Of a stretch of DNA of 64,000 nt, positions 27,678 through 37,132 are shown piece by piece (position 1 is the stretch's first letter; each line of letters starts with the position of its first letter). The position numbers and the translations under genes were made by a program. Below the pieces are notes generated by a model. The model saw only the letters and a list, made by a program, of their open reading frames with translations. It was not told the origin of the DNA and searched no databases. Source of the stretch: Myxococcus fulvus. GTDB taxonomy: Bacteria; Myxococcota; Myxococcia; Myxococcales; Myxococcaceae. The stretch covers positions 1,612,001-1,676,000 of the forward strand of contig NZ_FOIB01000001.1 in the NCBI RefSeq assembly GCF_900111765.1, in the 5' to 3' direction.

Positions 27678-27850
27678 CGGCGACGGCAGGCGACCGGAGC
27701 GGGGGGGCTTCGGCGCCTGAGGGGCTCGCGTGTCGGCGGCGTCGGGGCGCCGCTCGATGCGGCCCGAGATGGCGGCTCCTCGCAAGGCCGCTGCTCGCGG
27801 CGCCGCGCGATACGAGGTGGCCGGCGGGGTGGCGGCTCCTCGCGGGGACC

Positions 27851-27880
27851 CTCGCCCCGCTGCTCACTGCGCGGGGCGAG
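27851..27880. terminator. Perfect 10-bp hairpin between converging genes
   Basis: CTCGCCCCGC and GCGGGGCGAG enclose a 10-nt loop, 14 bp before the end of the ABC permease gene read from the other side. It probably serves both strands. A direct repeat TGGCGGCTCCTCGC also occurs in this gap. Confidence 0.55.
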
Positions 27881-27893
27881 TCGGCGCGTGGGG

Positions 27894-29549
27894 CTACTCG
27901 CGCGTCACGGCCTGGAGGATGGCCTCGCGCCGCCGGTCCAGCAGGCGCAGGGCCAGCGGGAGCGAGGCCCGGTAGATGACCAGGTAGAGCCCCGCGCACA
28001 GCGCAATCATCGCCGCGGACTGCCAGGTGGGCCCGTCCTTGCCGGCGAGCTTCAACGTCCAGCCGAAGGGCATGCAGCCGATGCTGGCCGCGACGATGCC
28101 GAGCATCGACGCCGTCAGGGGCACCTTGTCGCGCCGCTTGAGGTTCGCGTGGAACTTCACCGGGAAGTACAGCGACAGGAAGTTGCCCGCGGCCAGCAGG
28201 ATGGGCAGCACGCCCACCACCGCGGCGAGCGCGCACGCGATGTCCACCCACGTGCCGAAGCCGAAGTACACCCGGTAGAACAGCGCCACCAGCACCGCCA
28301 TCCCGAGCGCCGCCGCCGCCTGCACCCGGTTCTTCGCATGCAGCACCTCCGCCAGGTTCAGCGGCGCCGCGAGGAACGCCGCGAAGCCCTGCCCGTCATA
28401 GGCGAACGTGTTCTGCGAGAACGTGGACGCAATCACCACCGCGCCATAGATGCACAAACCGCCCATCAACCACGTGTCCGCGGCCGCGCCCAGCAGGAAC
28501 ACGAACAAGTCCCTTCCGGACAGCAGCTTCAGCAGGATGGCCAGGATGAAGGGCACCGACGCGAGCAGCCGCGCGCGCGGGTTGCGCCACAGGTCCAACG
28601 CCTCGCGCGTCACCAGCGTGGAGAAGCGCGTGCGCGTGCGGGCGAACGGGTTGCTGTCCTGCGAGTCCTTCGACTGCGGCCCCGCGCGCCCCGCCTGACG
28701 GTGGAAGCGCATGAGCAGCGCGTACGCCACGCCCATGCCCAGCGCCGCGAAGAACAACAGGCCCACCGCCTCCGCCATCGCCACGCGCGGACGGAACCAC
28801 GCCAGCTGCCCCAGGCCATCCCCGAAGAAGCCCGGAGGCACGCGGCCCAGCGCCACCGCCGCGTTGATGATGAGGCTCATGTCCAGCGCGTCCACGCCCT
28901 CGGTGCCCACCGCCGTCAGCCACGACGTGTCGATGGGCGGGATGAACGACGCGGCCACCAGGAAGGCCAGCAGGCCGCCGCCCATGATTTCGGCGCTGCG
29001 CTTCTCCCGCAGCACGTTGATGACGGCGTACAGCGCCACCCGGCTCCACGCGGCGCACAAAAGCGCGAACAGCACGTACAGCACCACCGCGAGCCACGGC
29101 GCCCACAGCCGGTTGACCGACGCGAAGCCCAGCGCCGCGCCGGTGAGGGGCGCGTAGAACACCAGCGCGCGCGGCTCGAAGAGGCTGGCCACCGTGGAGG
29201 CGATGAGCAGCCGGAACGGTGAGATGGGGAAGGCCGCGTAGCGACTCAGCTCCGAGTGGTCATCCACGCCCGCGGACAGCAGCGGCCACGTCACCCAGAC
29301 GGAGAAGGTGACGAAGCACAGCAGGTTGAGGATGAAGTACGGCCACACGTCGCTCCGGGCCACGGGGCCCAGCCGCATCAACCCGAAGAAGAACAGACCG
29401 AAGAACACACCCGGCGCGCTGGACGCCAGGAACGCGCCCACCGCGAGCAGCCGGCTCTTGCCCGGCCCCTGGTTCAGCCCGATGTCGAAGCGCAGCCCCC
29501 ACAACAACAAGAGGTGCCGGAAGAAGCCCGGGACGGCGGGGCGGCTCAT
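27894..29549 (-). CDS. ABC transporter permease
   Basis: A protein of 551 aa with about 10-12 hydrophobic spans, such as LLAVGAFLASSAPGVFFGLFFF, VWPYFILNLLCFVTFSVWV and VLPILLAAGNFLSLYFPV. It has a cytosolic linker around residue 300 (SKDSQDSNPFARTRTRFSTL). This is the layout of ABC-2-like exporters whose two halves are fused. The ATG overlaps the stop of the ATPase gene (ATGA), so the two form one transporter. The substrate is unknown. Confidence 0.88.
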   Translation of the reverse strand: MSRPAVPGFFRHLLLLWGLRFDIGLNQGPGKSRLLAVGAFLASSAPGVFFGLFFFGLMRLGPVARSDVWPYFILNLLCFVTFSVWVTWPLLSAGVDDHSELSRYAAFPISPFRLLIASTVASLFEPRALVFYAPLTGAALGFASVNRLWAPWLAVVLYVLFALLCAAWSRVALYAVINVLREKRSAEIMGGGLLAFLVAASFIPPIDTSWLTAVGTEGVDALDMSLIINAAVALGRVPPGFFGDGLGQLAWFRPRVAMAEAVGLLFFAALGMGVAYALLMRFHRQAGRAGPQSKDSQDSNPFARTRTRFSTLVTREALDLWRNPRARLLASVPFILAILLKLLSGRDLFVFLLGAAADTWLMGGLCIYGAVVIASTFSQNTFAYDGQGFAAFLAAPLNLAEVLHAKNRVQAAAALGMAVLVALFYRVYFGFGTWVDIACALAAVVGVLPILLAAGNFLSLYFPVKFHANLKRRDKVPLTASMLGIVAASIGCMPFGWTLKLAGKDGPTWQSAAMIALCAGLYLVIYRASLPLALRLLDRRREAILQAVTRE

Positions 29550-30364
29550 GCCGGCTCCCGCAGCGCGACGACGGGCGCGGGCGCCTCGCCATAGAAGGAG
29601 AGGCGCGCGTTGCGCGAGGCCGGCACCGCGATGAGCTTCTCGAACACCGCCTCCAACGAGGGACAGTCATAGCGTCCGAGCAGCGACGACACCGTCCCCT
29701 GGTCCAGCATCCGACCGCCCTGGATGATGCCCGCGTGCGTGGCCAGCCGCTCCGCGATTTCCAGCACGTGCGTGGTGAGCAGCAGCGTCACCCCTCGACG
29801 GGACAGCTCGCGCAACAGCTCCCGGATGACGCCCGCGGCCAGCACGTCGATGCCCTCGAAGGGCTCGTCGAGCAGCACCAGCTCCGGCGCGTGGATCAAC
29901 GCCGCGGCGATGGCGAGCCTGCGCCGCATGCCCTTGGAGTACTCGGCGACGAGCGCGCCCGCCTTGTACGTCAGCTCCGTCAGCTCCAGGAGCTCCGCCG
30001 CGCGCGAGGCCGCCTCGTCGCCGTCCAGGCCGTACATGCGCGCGCAGAACGTCAGGTACTGCCGGCCGGTGAGCCGCTCGAAGAGGCTCAGCTCCTCGGG
30101 CACCACGCCCACCCGGCGCTTGACCTCCATGGGCTTGTGCACCGCGTCCACGCCCAGCATGCGGATGCTGCCCGCGTCGGGGCCGTACACGCCTGTCAGC
30201 AGCGCGATGCTGGTGGACTTGCCCGCGCCGTTGGGGCCCAGGTACGCATAGAAGGCCCCCTTCGGAATCTGGAGGTCCAGGCCGTTGAGCGCGGTGAAGG
30301 AACCGAAGCGCTTGACGAGTCCGCGCGCGTCGACGGCCAGTTCATCGGAAGGGGAGGGCGTCAT
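29546..30364 (-). CDS. ABC transporter ATP-binding protein
   Basis: A protein of 272 aa: Walker A GPNGAGKST, the signature as EYSKGMRRRLA (the YSKGM variant common in ABC-2 exporters), Walker B ELVLLDEPFEGID, and the H-loop TTHVLE. It energises the permease encoded directly downstream with a 4-nt overlap. The C-terminal SLEAVFEKLIA is typical of this class. The ATG at 30364 is preferred; an upstream frame to 30394 adds ten unremarkable residues. Confidence 0.93.
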   Translation of the reverse strand: MTPSPSDELAVDARGLVKRFGSFTALNGLDLQIPKGAFYAYLGPNGAGKSTSIALLTGVYGPDAGSIRMLGVDAVHKPMEVKRRVGVVPEELSLFERLTGRQYLTFCARMYGLDGDEAASRAAELLELTELTYKAGALVAEYSKGMRRRLAIAAALIHAPELVLLDEPFEGIDVLAAGVIRELLRELSRRGVTLLLTTHVLEIAERLATHAGIIQGGRMLDQGTVSSLLGRYDCPSLEAVFEKLIAVPASRNARLSFYGEAPAPVVALREPA

Positions 30365-30427
30365 GAAGTGGCGCCATCTCACCCGAGCCGGCACCCCGCC
30401 GACAACCCCACCCGGGGCCCGGAGGCG

Positions 30428-30805
30428 TCAGTGCACGAACGTCATCTCCGGCATGCCGACGATCTGCTGCACCGTCTGCCGGACCTTGTCCAGGTCCACG
30501 GGCTTGGAGATGTAGCCGGCGGCGCCCACCAGCTCCGCCTCCCACTCGAAGCCGTAGCCCGAGATGATGATGATGGGCAGCCCCCGGGCGCGCGGCATCT
30601 TCTTCAGCGCGTCGAGCAACCCCCAGCCGCTCATCACCGGCATTCGCAGGTCCAGCAGCACGGCGGCGGGCATGTCGCCCTCGAGATGATCCAACGCCTC
30701 CCGGCCGTTGGCGGCCTGGGCGGTTTGGTAACCCATCTCCTCGAGGGCATCGCAGATGAGCGTGCGGTGACTCGCGTCGTCATCGACGACCAGGATGTGG
30801 GACAT
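30428..30805 (-). CDS. Single-domain response regulator (CheY-like)
   Basis: A receiver domain alone, 125 aa. The acidic pair is VVDDD (8-10), the phosphoacceptor is D52 in LLDLRMP, the switch threonine position is a serine in IIISGYG, and the conserved lysine is in YISKPVD. There is no output domain, so it works by protein contact or as a phosphate relay, a common type in myxobacteria. No histidine kinase is adjacent. A GAGG precedes the ATG. Confidence 0.92.
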   Translation of the reverse strand: MSHILVVDDDASHRTLICDALEEMGYQTAQAANGREALDHLEGDMPAAVLLDLRMPVMSGWGLLDALKKMPRARGLPIIIISGYGFEWEAELVGAAGYISKPVDLDKVRQTVQQIVGMPEMTFVH

Positions 30806-30951
30806 GGCAGGGCCTCAGAGGGGAGCTGCGGCGTCTCTAACCGCGGGATTCTATGGGCCGCAAGATGGGAACGGCTGCGGGATTCCGGAAGGGGGCACTC
30901 GACTTTTCAACAGCCAACCACCCTCGGGGTGCAGCCAGCTTGGGACCCGCG

Positions 30952-31197
30952 TCACTCGTGCGACTTCTTCGTCACGTCCGCTTCGCCGCGCTCCTGGGTG
31001 GTGTCCGTGCGACGCAGGTACGTGTTGTGAGCGTAGCCCTGGCGCGACAGCCGCTGGGATTCGATGGCGTCCGCGACCTTGGTGCACACCTGACTCAAGA
31101 GCCGCAAGGACTCCGCCAACAGCTTCTCGGCGTGGTCCTGGGCGTCGGCGTTCTTGATGGTGCTTCGCTCCTTGCGGAACAGCCCTGGCAACCTCAT
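30952..31197 (-). CDS. Small hypothetical protein (about 81 aa)
   Basis: A helical, charged protein (KERSTIKNADAQDHAEKLLA, LRLLSQVCTKVADAIESQRL) with a polar C-terminal tail. No signal peptide or known domain. GGAGG lies directly against the ATG at 31197, while a TTG at 31191-31189 would have the better 7-nt spacing, so the true product may be two residues shorter. A small stem (CACCC-TCG-GGGTG, 30919-30931) follows the stop. The opposite-strand frame here looks like a shadow. Confidence 0.6.
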   Translation of the reverse strand: MRLPGLFRKERSTIKNADAQDHAEKLLAESLRLLSQVCTKVADAIESQRLSRQGYAHNTYLRRTDTTQERGEADVTKKSHE

Positions 31198-31482
31198 TCC
31201 TCCGAATCTAGGAGACCCCGACGCCCCGCGCCACCGCCCCAACGGGGCCCGGGCGCCGCGCGGGCCTCCAGACCGGGCGCCGCCAGGCCCCTTAACGGGA
31301 TGGACGACCCGGCGAATTTACATTTTTGAGCAGTCGCCGCGGACCTCGCTCGCCCGCACCCCCTGACTGTCGCGTAACCCACGGATATCAAAGGCGCTTA
31401 ACGAATTTTCAAGAGGGGGGATGACAGCGAGTTAATTGATCCCTACATTGCCCACGTCGCATTGGACGCAAAGGAGCTGCGC
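31198..31482. other. AT-richer intergenic promoter region
   Basis: This 285-bp gap separates two divergent small genes and is clearly richer in A+T than its surroundings, with runs such as GAATTTACATTTTTGAG and TTAACGAATTTTCAAG. TTTTCA about 18 nt ahead of AGTTAATT is a possible promoter for the gene at 31483. I see no gene or strong repeat in it. Confidence 0.4.
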
Positions 31483-31761
31483 ATGGCTTACGACGGCGAG
31501 CTGGTGAAGATGCAGAACGGTCGCTGGGCGCGGTTCCAGCGGTGCCAGGTGTACCGCCCGGGCGTGGCGGACGCGGGTGAGACCATGTTGCTCATCGCGG
31601 TGGAGCTGGAGGAGCGCTACCAGCTCCTGCTCGACGGGGCGGCGGACTCGCTGGCCCAGTACCGCTACCAGGGGGTGCCCGTGCAGGTCCGGTTGGATCC
31701 GGAGGCGCAGGCCATCACCCTCCAGCCCGAAGTGGCTCCGTCCGCACCCGCGGTGCACTGA
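31483..31761 (+). CDS. Small hypothetical protein (92 aa)
   Basis: A short beta-rich protein: MAYDGELVKMQNGRWARFQR, then MLLIAVELEERYQLLLDG and YRYQGVPVQVRLDPEAQAIT. No signal peptide or membrane span; presumably cytosolic. The ATG at 31483 has AAAGGAG 6 nt upstream. A strong terminator follows and an AT-rich promoter region precedes it, so it is a stand-alone, probably well-expressed gene. Family not recognised. Confidence 0.78.
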   Translation: MAYDGELVKMQNGRWARFQRCQVYRPGVADAGETMLLIAVELEERYQLLLDGAADSLAQYRYQGVPVQVRLDPEAQAITLQPEVAPSAPAVH

Positions 31762-31816
31762 CTCCCACGCTCCTCGTGAGCGCGGCGGAGCCGGTTTGAC
31801 GGATTCACAACACAAG

Positions 31817-31853
31817 GGGCCTCGCGATTCACATCGCGGGGCCCTTTGAATTT
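31817..31853. terminator. Rho-independent terminator
   Basis: GGGCCTCGCGAT-TCAC-ATCGCGGGGCCC forms a 12-bp stem with one G-T pair and is followed by TTTGAATTT on the plus strand. It is the clearest intrinsic terminator in the window, in the gap between converging genes. Confidence 0.85.
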
Positions 31854-31873
31854 ACAGCCTCCGGCGTGACGCG

Positions 31874-33919
31874 TCAGCGGCCTTCCAGCCAACGCGAGTA
31901 CGCCCCGAAGTCGTAGCCCCGTCCCAGGAAGTCGCGCACCAGGTCCGCGGCGTCCTCGGAGCCCCCGGGCGCCAGCACCTTGTCGCGGTACCTCCGGGCC
32001 GTCTCCACGTCCATCAGCCCGTGCGCCTCGAACGGGGTCAGCAAATCTCGCGCGATGACGAGCGACCAGAGGTACGTGTAGTAGAGCGCGGAGTAGTCCC
32101 CGTCGAGCTGGGTGAAGGCCAGGTGGGCGTAGGTGCCGTCCACGGCGCGGAAGGGCAGGTAGCGCTCCTGGAGCGCCAGCACACGCGCGGTGGAGTCGCT
32201 GCCGGCGGGGTCCCCGTCGTGCAGGTGGAGGCTGACGGCGGCGTAGAAGAGCTGCTGGCGCACCCACAGCCCCTTGCCGAAGGAGTCCGCGCGGCGCATG
32301 CGCGTGATGAGGTCCTCGGGAAGCGGCGCGTCCGTGTCGATGTGCCGCGCGAAGCGCCGCAGCGTCTCCACGCTCCACGCCCACTCCTCCAGCACCTGGG
32401 CGGGCGCCTCCACGAAGTCCACCTCCGTGCGCGTGCCGGACAGCCCCGCCCAGCGCGTGCGGCCGCCCAGGAGGTGGTGCAACAGGTGGCCGAACTCGTG
32501 GAAGAAGGTGCGCACCTCGGAGTGCTGCAGCAGCGCCGGGCGCGCGCCGGGGCGGGGGAAGTTGCACGTGAGCACGCCCTCCGGCAGCGCCTTGCCCGCG
32601 CGGCCCACGGCCAGGTCCCACTGCGCGGCGTGGGTGTACTTGCCCGGGCGCGGGTGCATGTCCAGGTAGAAGCGGCCCAGGAGCACGGGGCCCTCGAGGA
32701 CGTCGTAGACCTCCACGTCCGGGTGCCACACGGGCGCGTCGACCACGCGCCGGTAGGTGAGCCCGAAGAGGCTGGCGGTGAGGTCCAGCACGCCCTGCTT
32801 CACGCGCGTGTATTCGAAGTAGGGCCGCAGCTCGCGCGAGTCGAAGCGGAAGCGCTCGGCGCGCACCCGGTCCTCCAGGAAGGCCTGCTCCCAGGGCTCC
32901 ACGCGCGTGGCCTCGGGCTCGTCGCGGCGCTTCCTCTCGAGCAGCGCGTCGTACTCCTCGCGCACGCGCCCGGTGACGGTGGTGGACAGCGACTCGATGA
33001 AGTCCGCCGCCACGTCCTGGCGCTTCACCATCTTGTCCTCGGCCGCGTACGCCGCCCACGTCGGGTAGCCCAGCAGCGTCGCCAGCGCGTGACGCGCCTG
33101 GAGCATGCGCGCGAGCGTCACGAGATTCCGCGGGTGGCCCCGGCGCCGGCCCAGCCGCCACAGCGCCTCGCGCGCGGCCGTGTCCCGCGCGTACGTCATG
33201 AAGGGGCCCAGGTCCGACGTGTCCGTGCGCAGCCGCACCCGTCCGTCCGGGCCTGGCGGATGCGCGCGCACATAGTCCTCCGGCAGGCCCGCGAGCGCCG
33301 AGGGCGCCACGTCCAGGTGCCGCACGTCCTCGTGGATGTGCCGGCTGAACTCCTGGCCCAGCAGGATGAGCTCCTCCTGCAACTGCCGCACGCGCTCGCG
33401 CGTCGTCTCGTCGCGGTCCACCCCCGCGCGCTTGAAGCCGCGCAGCACCCGCGCCATCCAGTGCCGCGTCACCGCGTCCTGTCCCGCGAGCGTCAGCCCC
33501 GACAGCGCGTCGTAGACGCGCCGGTCCAGCGAGATGTCCGTGCGCACCCGCTCCACCGCCTGCTCACACCGCTCGGCGGCGGCGCGGAAGGCCGCGTCCG
33601 GATGCACGTTGGCGCCGATGCCCGAGCGCCCCACGACGTCATCCAGCAGCGCCATCGCGTCGTCGTACGTGGTGAGCACCTCCTCCTCGGGTGCGGCGCG
33701 CATGGCCGGCGCCGTCAGCTTCGCCACCGCCGCGCGCGCCGTCTGGATGTCGCGCCGACATGCCTCCATGAACCGCGTGGGCGTCGACGCGAGCAGCCGC
33801 CCCGCGTCGGGCACCAGCAGGGCGCCTCGTGCGTCGCCCGCGCGGACAGGGCCCTGCCGCGACGGGCCCGTACAGCCCGCGAGCAGCAGCGCGATGACGA
33901 TGACGAACCTGAAACGCAA
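31874..33919 (-). CDS. M3 family metallopeptidase (oligopeptidase), lipoprotein
   Basis: A zinc oligopeptidase of the thimet oligopeptidase/OpdA family. The zinc site is HEFGH at 474-478 (bases 32486-32500) in TFFHEFGHLLHH, with the third ligand downstream in APAQVLEEWAW. Upstream YFDMH-like FYLDMHPRPGKYTHA is also typical. From the TTG at 33919 (GGAGGG upstream) the protein starts MRFRFVIVIALLLAGC, a perfect lipoprotein signal with lipobox LAGC (Cys16). A longer frame from 33991 would hide this signal. Most M3 enzymes are cytosolic, so a lipid-anchored one is uncommon and points to periplasmic or secreted peptide degradation. 681 aa. Confidence 0.92.
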   Translation of the reverse strand: MRFRFVIVIALLLAGCTGPSRQGPVRAGDARGALLVPDAGRLLASTPTRFMEACRRDIQTARAAVAKLTAPAMRAAPEEEVLTTYDDAMALLDDVVGRSGIGANVHPDAAFRAAAERCEQAVERVRTDISLDRRVYDALSGLTLAGQDAVTRHWMARVLRGFKRAGVDRDETTRERVRQLQEELILLGQEFSRHIHEDVRHLDVAPSALAGLPEDYVRAHPPGPDGRVRLRTDTSDLGPFMTYARDTAAREALWRLGRRRGHPRNLVTLARMLQARHALATLLGYPTWAAYAAEDKMVKRQDVAADFIESLSTTVTGRVREEYDALLERKRRDEPEATRVEPWEQAFLEDRVRAERFRFDSRELRPYFEYTRVKQGVLDLTASLFGLTYRRVVDAPVWHPDVEVYDVLEGPVLLGRFYLDMHPRPGKYTHAAQWDLAVGRAGKALPEGVLTCNFPRPGARPALLQHSEVRTFFHEFGHLLHHLLGGRTRWAGLSGTRTEVDFVEAPAQVLEEWAWSVETLRRFARHIDTDAPLPEDLITRMRRADSFGKGLWVRQQLFYAAVSLHLHDGDPAGSDSTARVLALQERYLPFRAVDGTYAHLAFTQLDGDYSALYYTYLWSLVIARDLLTPFEAHGLMDVETARRYRDKVLAPGGSEDAADLVRDFLGRGYDFGAYSRWLEGR

Positions 33920-34089
33920 AGGCCCTCCCGAACCGGCAAGTGTGGAAGCGGAGCGCGCCACCTGGGGGCTAACCCGTACCCGCTTTCGCAAAGAGGACGG
34001 ATGGGAGTCCAGTTTGTTGCAAAATTTCAGTGAAGACGGAGTCGTGGAGCCAACCCGTGCGGGCCTGAAAAGGGGCCGGCGAGGGCCGC

Positions 34090-34872
34090 TCAGGGGGTGA
34101 TTTGGAAGAAGCGGGCGGCGTTGTCGCGGGTGACGCGGCGCACGAGGCGCTCGGACAGGCGGGCCTTGGACAAGAGGTTGGTGACGCGGGCCAGGCCGAG
34201 GATGTCGCCCGCGCCGTCGCCGGCGTCGGAGTTGAGCACCAGCCGCTCGCTGCCGAGCCTGCGCACGAGGATGACGGCGCGCTCGGCGACGAGCGCCTCC
34301 GGGTGCAGCGTCAGCCCCGCCCAGTGGCCCACCTCCAGGATGGTGCGCACGGTGCGGGCGCTGGCGTGGTCCACCAGCACGCGCGAGGGCAGCACGCCGG
34401 ACTGGCGCAGCAGCGTGAGGATGCGGCGCGTGTGGCGCTCCTTGTCGCCGAGCGGCGTGTGCACCACGACGCGCAGCTTGAGGCGGCGCGCCAGGGCGAG
34501 TTGCTCGAGGAAGGCCTCCTCCTCCTCCTCGCCGCCGGCGTGCAGCCCCGTCTCGCCGAGCGCGACGACGCGGCCGCCCTGGAAGTAGTCGGGCAGGGTG
34601 GAGAGGACCTCCGACAGCCCGCGCCGGGGGATGCAGCGCGGGTGGACGCCCAGCGCGGCGTACGCGCGGATGCCCAGCTTCTCCAGCCGGGGGAGCTGCC
34701 GCTCGACGATGTCGTCGAAGTGGCGCAAGAGCGCCTTGGACGTGGGCTCCGGGAAGTGGTGCGCGACGACGAGCGCCCGCTCCACCCCGAAGAAGCGCAT
34801 CGACTCGAGGTCCTGGTCGCTCAGGCTCTCGGGGTGCAGGTGCGCGTCGAAGATGGGGAGGGGCTCGGCCAC
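34090..34872 (-). CDS. TatD-like metal-dependent hydrolase
   Basis: A protein of 260 aa with a TIM-barrel amidohydrolase signature: FDAHLHPE (HxH), GETGLH (Glu), VVHTPLG (His), VDHAS (His) and LNSDAGDG (Asp). TatD proteins are Mg2+-dependent DNases or broader phosphoesterases; this one is a distant member. The GTG at 34872 lies 4 bp after the stop of the gamma-glutamyltransferase gene with AGGA upstream, so it is translated from the same message. The acidic loop AGGEEEEEAF follows the Glu ligand. Confidence 0.87.
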   Translation of the reverse strand: MAEPLPIFDAHLHPESLSDQDLESMRFFGVERALVVAHHFPEPTSKALLRHFDDIVERQLPRLEKLGIRAYAALGVHPRCIPRRGLSEVLSTLPDYFQGGRVVALGETGLHAGGEEEEEAFLEQLALARRLKLRVVVHTPLGDKERHTRRILTLLRQSGVLPSRVLVDHASARTVRTILEVGHWAGLTLHPEALVAERAVILVRRLGSERLVLNSDAGDGAGDILGLARVTNLLSKARLSERLVRRVTRDNAARFFQITP

Positions 34873-34876
34873 GGCG

Positions 34877-36673
34877 TCAATCCTGTCCCAGGGCGACACC
34901 CTCGTTGCGAGGATCGCTCGCGGCGAAGCGCAGCCCCGTCTTGGGGTCGACGAAGACGGCCTCCGCGTCGCCCCACTGCTCCACGCGGCGCACCTTGTGG
35001 CCCTTGGCCTCCAGCGCCGACAGCGTGGCGGGCTCCAGCCCCCAGCGGTCCACCCACATCTCATCCGGCAGGTACTGGTGATGCACCCGGCCCTCGTTCA
35101 CCGCGCGCACCACGTCCATGCCGCCGTCCACCACGTTGCTGATGACCTGGATGACGGTGGTGGGGATGGTGGAGCCGCCGGGGCTGCCCACCGCGAGCAT
35201 CACCTTCTTCGGGTCCTCCTTGGAGAACACCAGCGTGGGGGACATGGAGGACTGGGGCACCTTGCCGGGGTGGACGGCATTGGGCTCGCCGGTGACGAGG
35301 CCGTACGCGTTGGGCACGCCGGGCTGGGCCGCGAAGTCGTCCATCTCGTCGTTGAGCAGCACGCCGGTGCCCTTGGCCACCACGCACGAGCCGAAGCTGT
35401 AGTTCACCGTGGTGGTGAGCGCCACCGCGTTGCCCTGCTTGTCGACGATGGAGATGTGCGTGGTGTTCTTGCGCTCCGGCTCCGGCGTCAGCGGGGTGGG
35501 CTTGTCCGTCAGCGTGGAGCCCTGCTGCGTGCCCGCCGCCTGGGGCAGCAGCGCCAGGCTGGAGGTGGCCTTCTTCGGGTCGATGGAGCCCGCCAGGTCC
35601 GCGATGTGTCCCTTGGAGATGAGCCGCTGGGTGGGCACGTCCGCGAAGTCCGGGTCGCCCAGGTACTTGGCCCGGTCCACGTACGCGCGCCTGAGCGCCT
35701 CCACGTACAGGTGCACGCTGTCCGGCTCCCGCCAGGTGAAGCCCTGGGGCTTGAGCTGCTCCATGGCGCCCAGGACCTGGAGCACCGCGACGCCGCCCGC
35801 GCTCGGCGGCGGCATGGTGAGGATGCGGTGGCCGCGGTAGCTGCCCTCCAGCGCCTGCCGCTCGCGCGTCTTGTACGACGACAAATCCTCCAGCGTGACG
35901 ATGCCGCCGCCCGCCTTCACCGTGTCGACGATGCCCTTGGCCACGCTGCCCGCGTAGAAGCCCTTCGCGCCGCTCCTCGACACCGCCGTCAGCGTGCGCG
36001 CCAGGTCCGTCTGGCGCACCAGGTGGCCCACCGGCGGGATGACGGCCTCGCCCTTCTCGTCCTTCGTCAGGAAGATGCGGCTGGCCTCCGGGTCCTTGCG
36101 CAGGCACTCCAGCCGGCCTTCCGCCAGCGCGCGGTAGCGGGGCGTCACCCACAGCCCCTTCTTCGCCGCCTCGATGGCCGGCGCCAGCACCACGGCGCGC
36201 GGCAGGGTGCCGTGCTTGTCCAACAGCTCCAGGTAGCCCGCCACCGCGCCCGGCACCGCGACGCTCAAGACGCCGTCCGTGGACAGCCCCGGCACCACCT
36301 TGCCGTCCTTGACGAACATGTCGCGCGTGGCCGCCTTGGGCGCCACCTCGCGGAAGTCCAGCACGCGCGTGGTGCCCGTCTTCGCGTCGTGCACCAGCGC
36401 GAACCCGCCGCCGCCCACGCCCGAGTGGTAGGGCCCCACGACGGCCGCCACGAAGGCCGCCGCCACCGCCGCGTCCACCGCGTTGCCGCCGCGCTCGAGC
36501 ATCTTCAGCGCCGCCTCGCTCGCGGGCGGGTACGCCGTGGCCACCGCGCCACCCCGGTACGGCCGCGCCGCCTGGGCCACGCCCGCCACCAGCATCAGCA
36601 CCACCAGCGCCGCCGCCTCCAGCACCTTCGCGCGCGTGCGCGGGGCCTGCTTCTCGAAGCTCGTGTCGTTCAC
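34877..36673 (-). CDS. ggt: Gamma-glutamyltransferase
   Basis: A periplasmic, self-cleaving N-terminal-nucleophile hydrolase that transfers or hydrolyses gamma-glutamyl groups, for example from glutathione. 598 aa. The signal or anchor (VLEAAALVVLMLVAGVAQA) is at about 18-36. The nucleophile is T404 in NTTHISIVD, at the start of the small subunit. GSPGGSTIPTTV and SGVGGGGFALVHD are conserved. The GTG at 36673 has GGAGGGG upstream and gives a proper signal peptide; a longer frame to 36829 would not. A TatD-like hydrolase gene follows after 4 bp. Confidence 0.94.
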   Translation of the reverse strand: MNDTSFEKQAPRTRAKVLEAAALVVLMLVAGVAQAARPYRGGAVATAYPPASEAALKMLERGGNAVDAAVAAAFVAAVVGPYHSGVGGGGFALVHDAKTGTTRVLDFREVAPKAATRDMFVKDGKVVPGLSTDGVLSVAVPGAVAGYLELLDKHGTLPRAVVLAPAIEAAKKGLWVTPRYRALAEGRLECLRKDPEASRIFLTKDEKGEAVIPPVGHLVRQTDLARTLTAVSRSGAKGFYAGSVAKGIVDTVKAGGGIVTLEDLSSYKTRERQALEGSYRGHRILTMPPPSAGGVAVLQVLGAMEQLKPQGFTWREPDSVHLYVEALRRAYVDRAKYLGDPDFADVPTQRLISKGHIADLAGSIDPKKATSSLALLPQAAGTQQGSTLTDKPTPLTPEPERKNTTHISIVDKQGNAVALTTTVNYSFGSCVVAKGTGVLLNDEMDDFAAQPGVPNAYGLVTGEPNAVHPGKVPQSSMSPTLVFSKEDPKKVMLAVGSPGGSTIPTTVIQVISNVVDGGMDVVRAVNEGRVHHQYLPDEMWVDRWGLEPATLSALEAKGHKVRRVEQWGDAEAVFVDPKTGLRFAASDPRNEGVALGQD

Positions 36674-36925
36674 GGAATCCACCCCTCCTCGGGGCGCAAT
36701 CAATACCTTGTGGCTGGCATTCGTCGCAGGGGATGTGTTACCCGGCGGACACTCACCCACACCTTGGGGCCGGGACTCGGGGGCGCCTGAGCGACTACAC
36801 CTCTCCCGGTATGCACGAACTGTCCGCACCGGACCATGATTTCAACTCGGCAACATTTTTCCTCTTGGATTGTTCTCCCAGAGGGAGCATCCTTCCCCCA
36901 TCATGAGCCGCGAGTGGGGGAGCAC

Positions 36926-37132
36926 ATGAGCGCACCGGTCATCCCAGACAAACAGCCCCGACCCGGGTCTGTTCCGCCCTCCGGCCGCGTCACCCTCTTC
37001 CTCAAGCCCAGCTTCGGAATCACGGTGAAGAGCAACGCGCTGTGTGTCGCCGTGCAGGCAAAGCCCCGACCCGACAACACCTCGGAGACTTCGGAGCTTC
37101 GCCCGGTTGACGACTCGAATCCCGGTCCCTAA
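36926..37132 (+). CDS. Possible small protein (68 aa) before glmU
   Basis: A Pro/Ser-rich frame with a central beta-like stretch ([20 protein letters not shown]). GGGGGAG lies only 3 nt before the ATG, close for a Shine-Dalgarno. Its stop is 11 nt before glmU, which itself has no Shine-Dalgarno, so it may serve as a coupling leader. No known family. It could be non-coding. Confidence 0.4.
   Translation: MSAPVIPDKQPRPGSVPPSGRVTLFLKPSFGITVKSNALCVAVQAKPRPDNTSETSELRPVDDSNPGP

Noticed and set aside
30853-31329. 158-codon plus-strand frame opposite the small gene at 30952
   Set aside because: No domain and shadow-like composition; the minus-strand frame has a Shine-Dalgarno and helical pattern.
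34598-36790. 730-codon open frame on the plus strand opposite ggt
   Set aside because: Antisense shadow of the gamma-glutamyltransferase gene.
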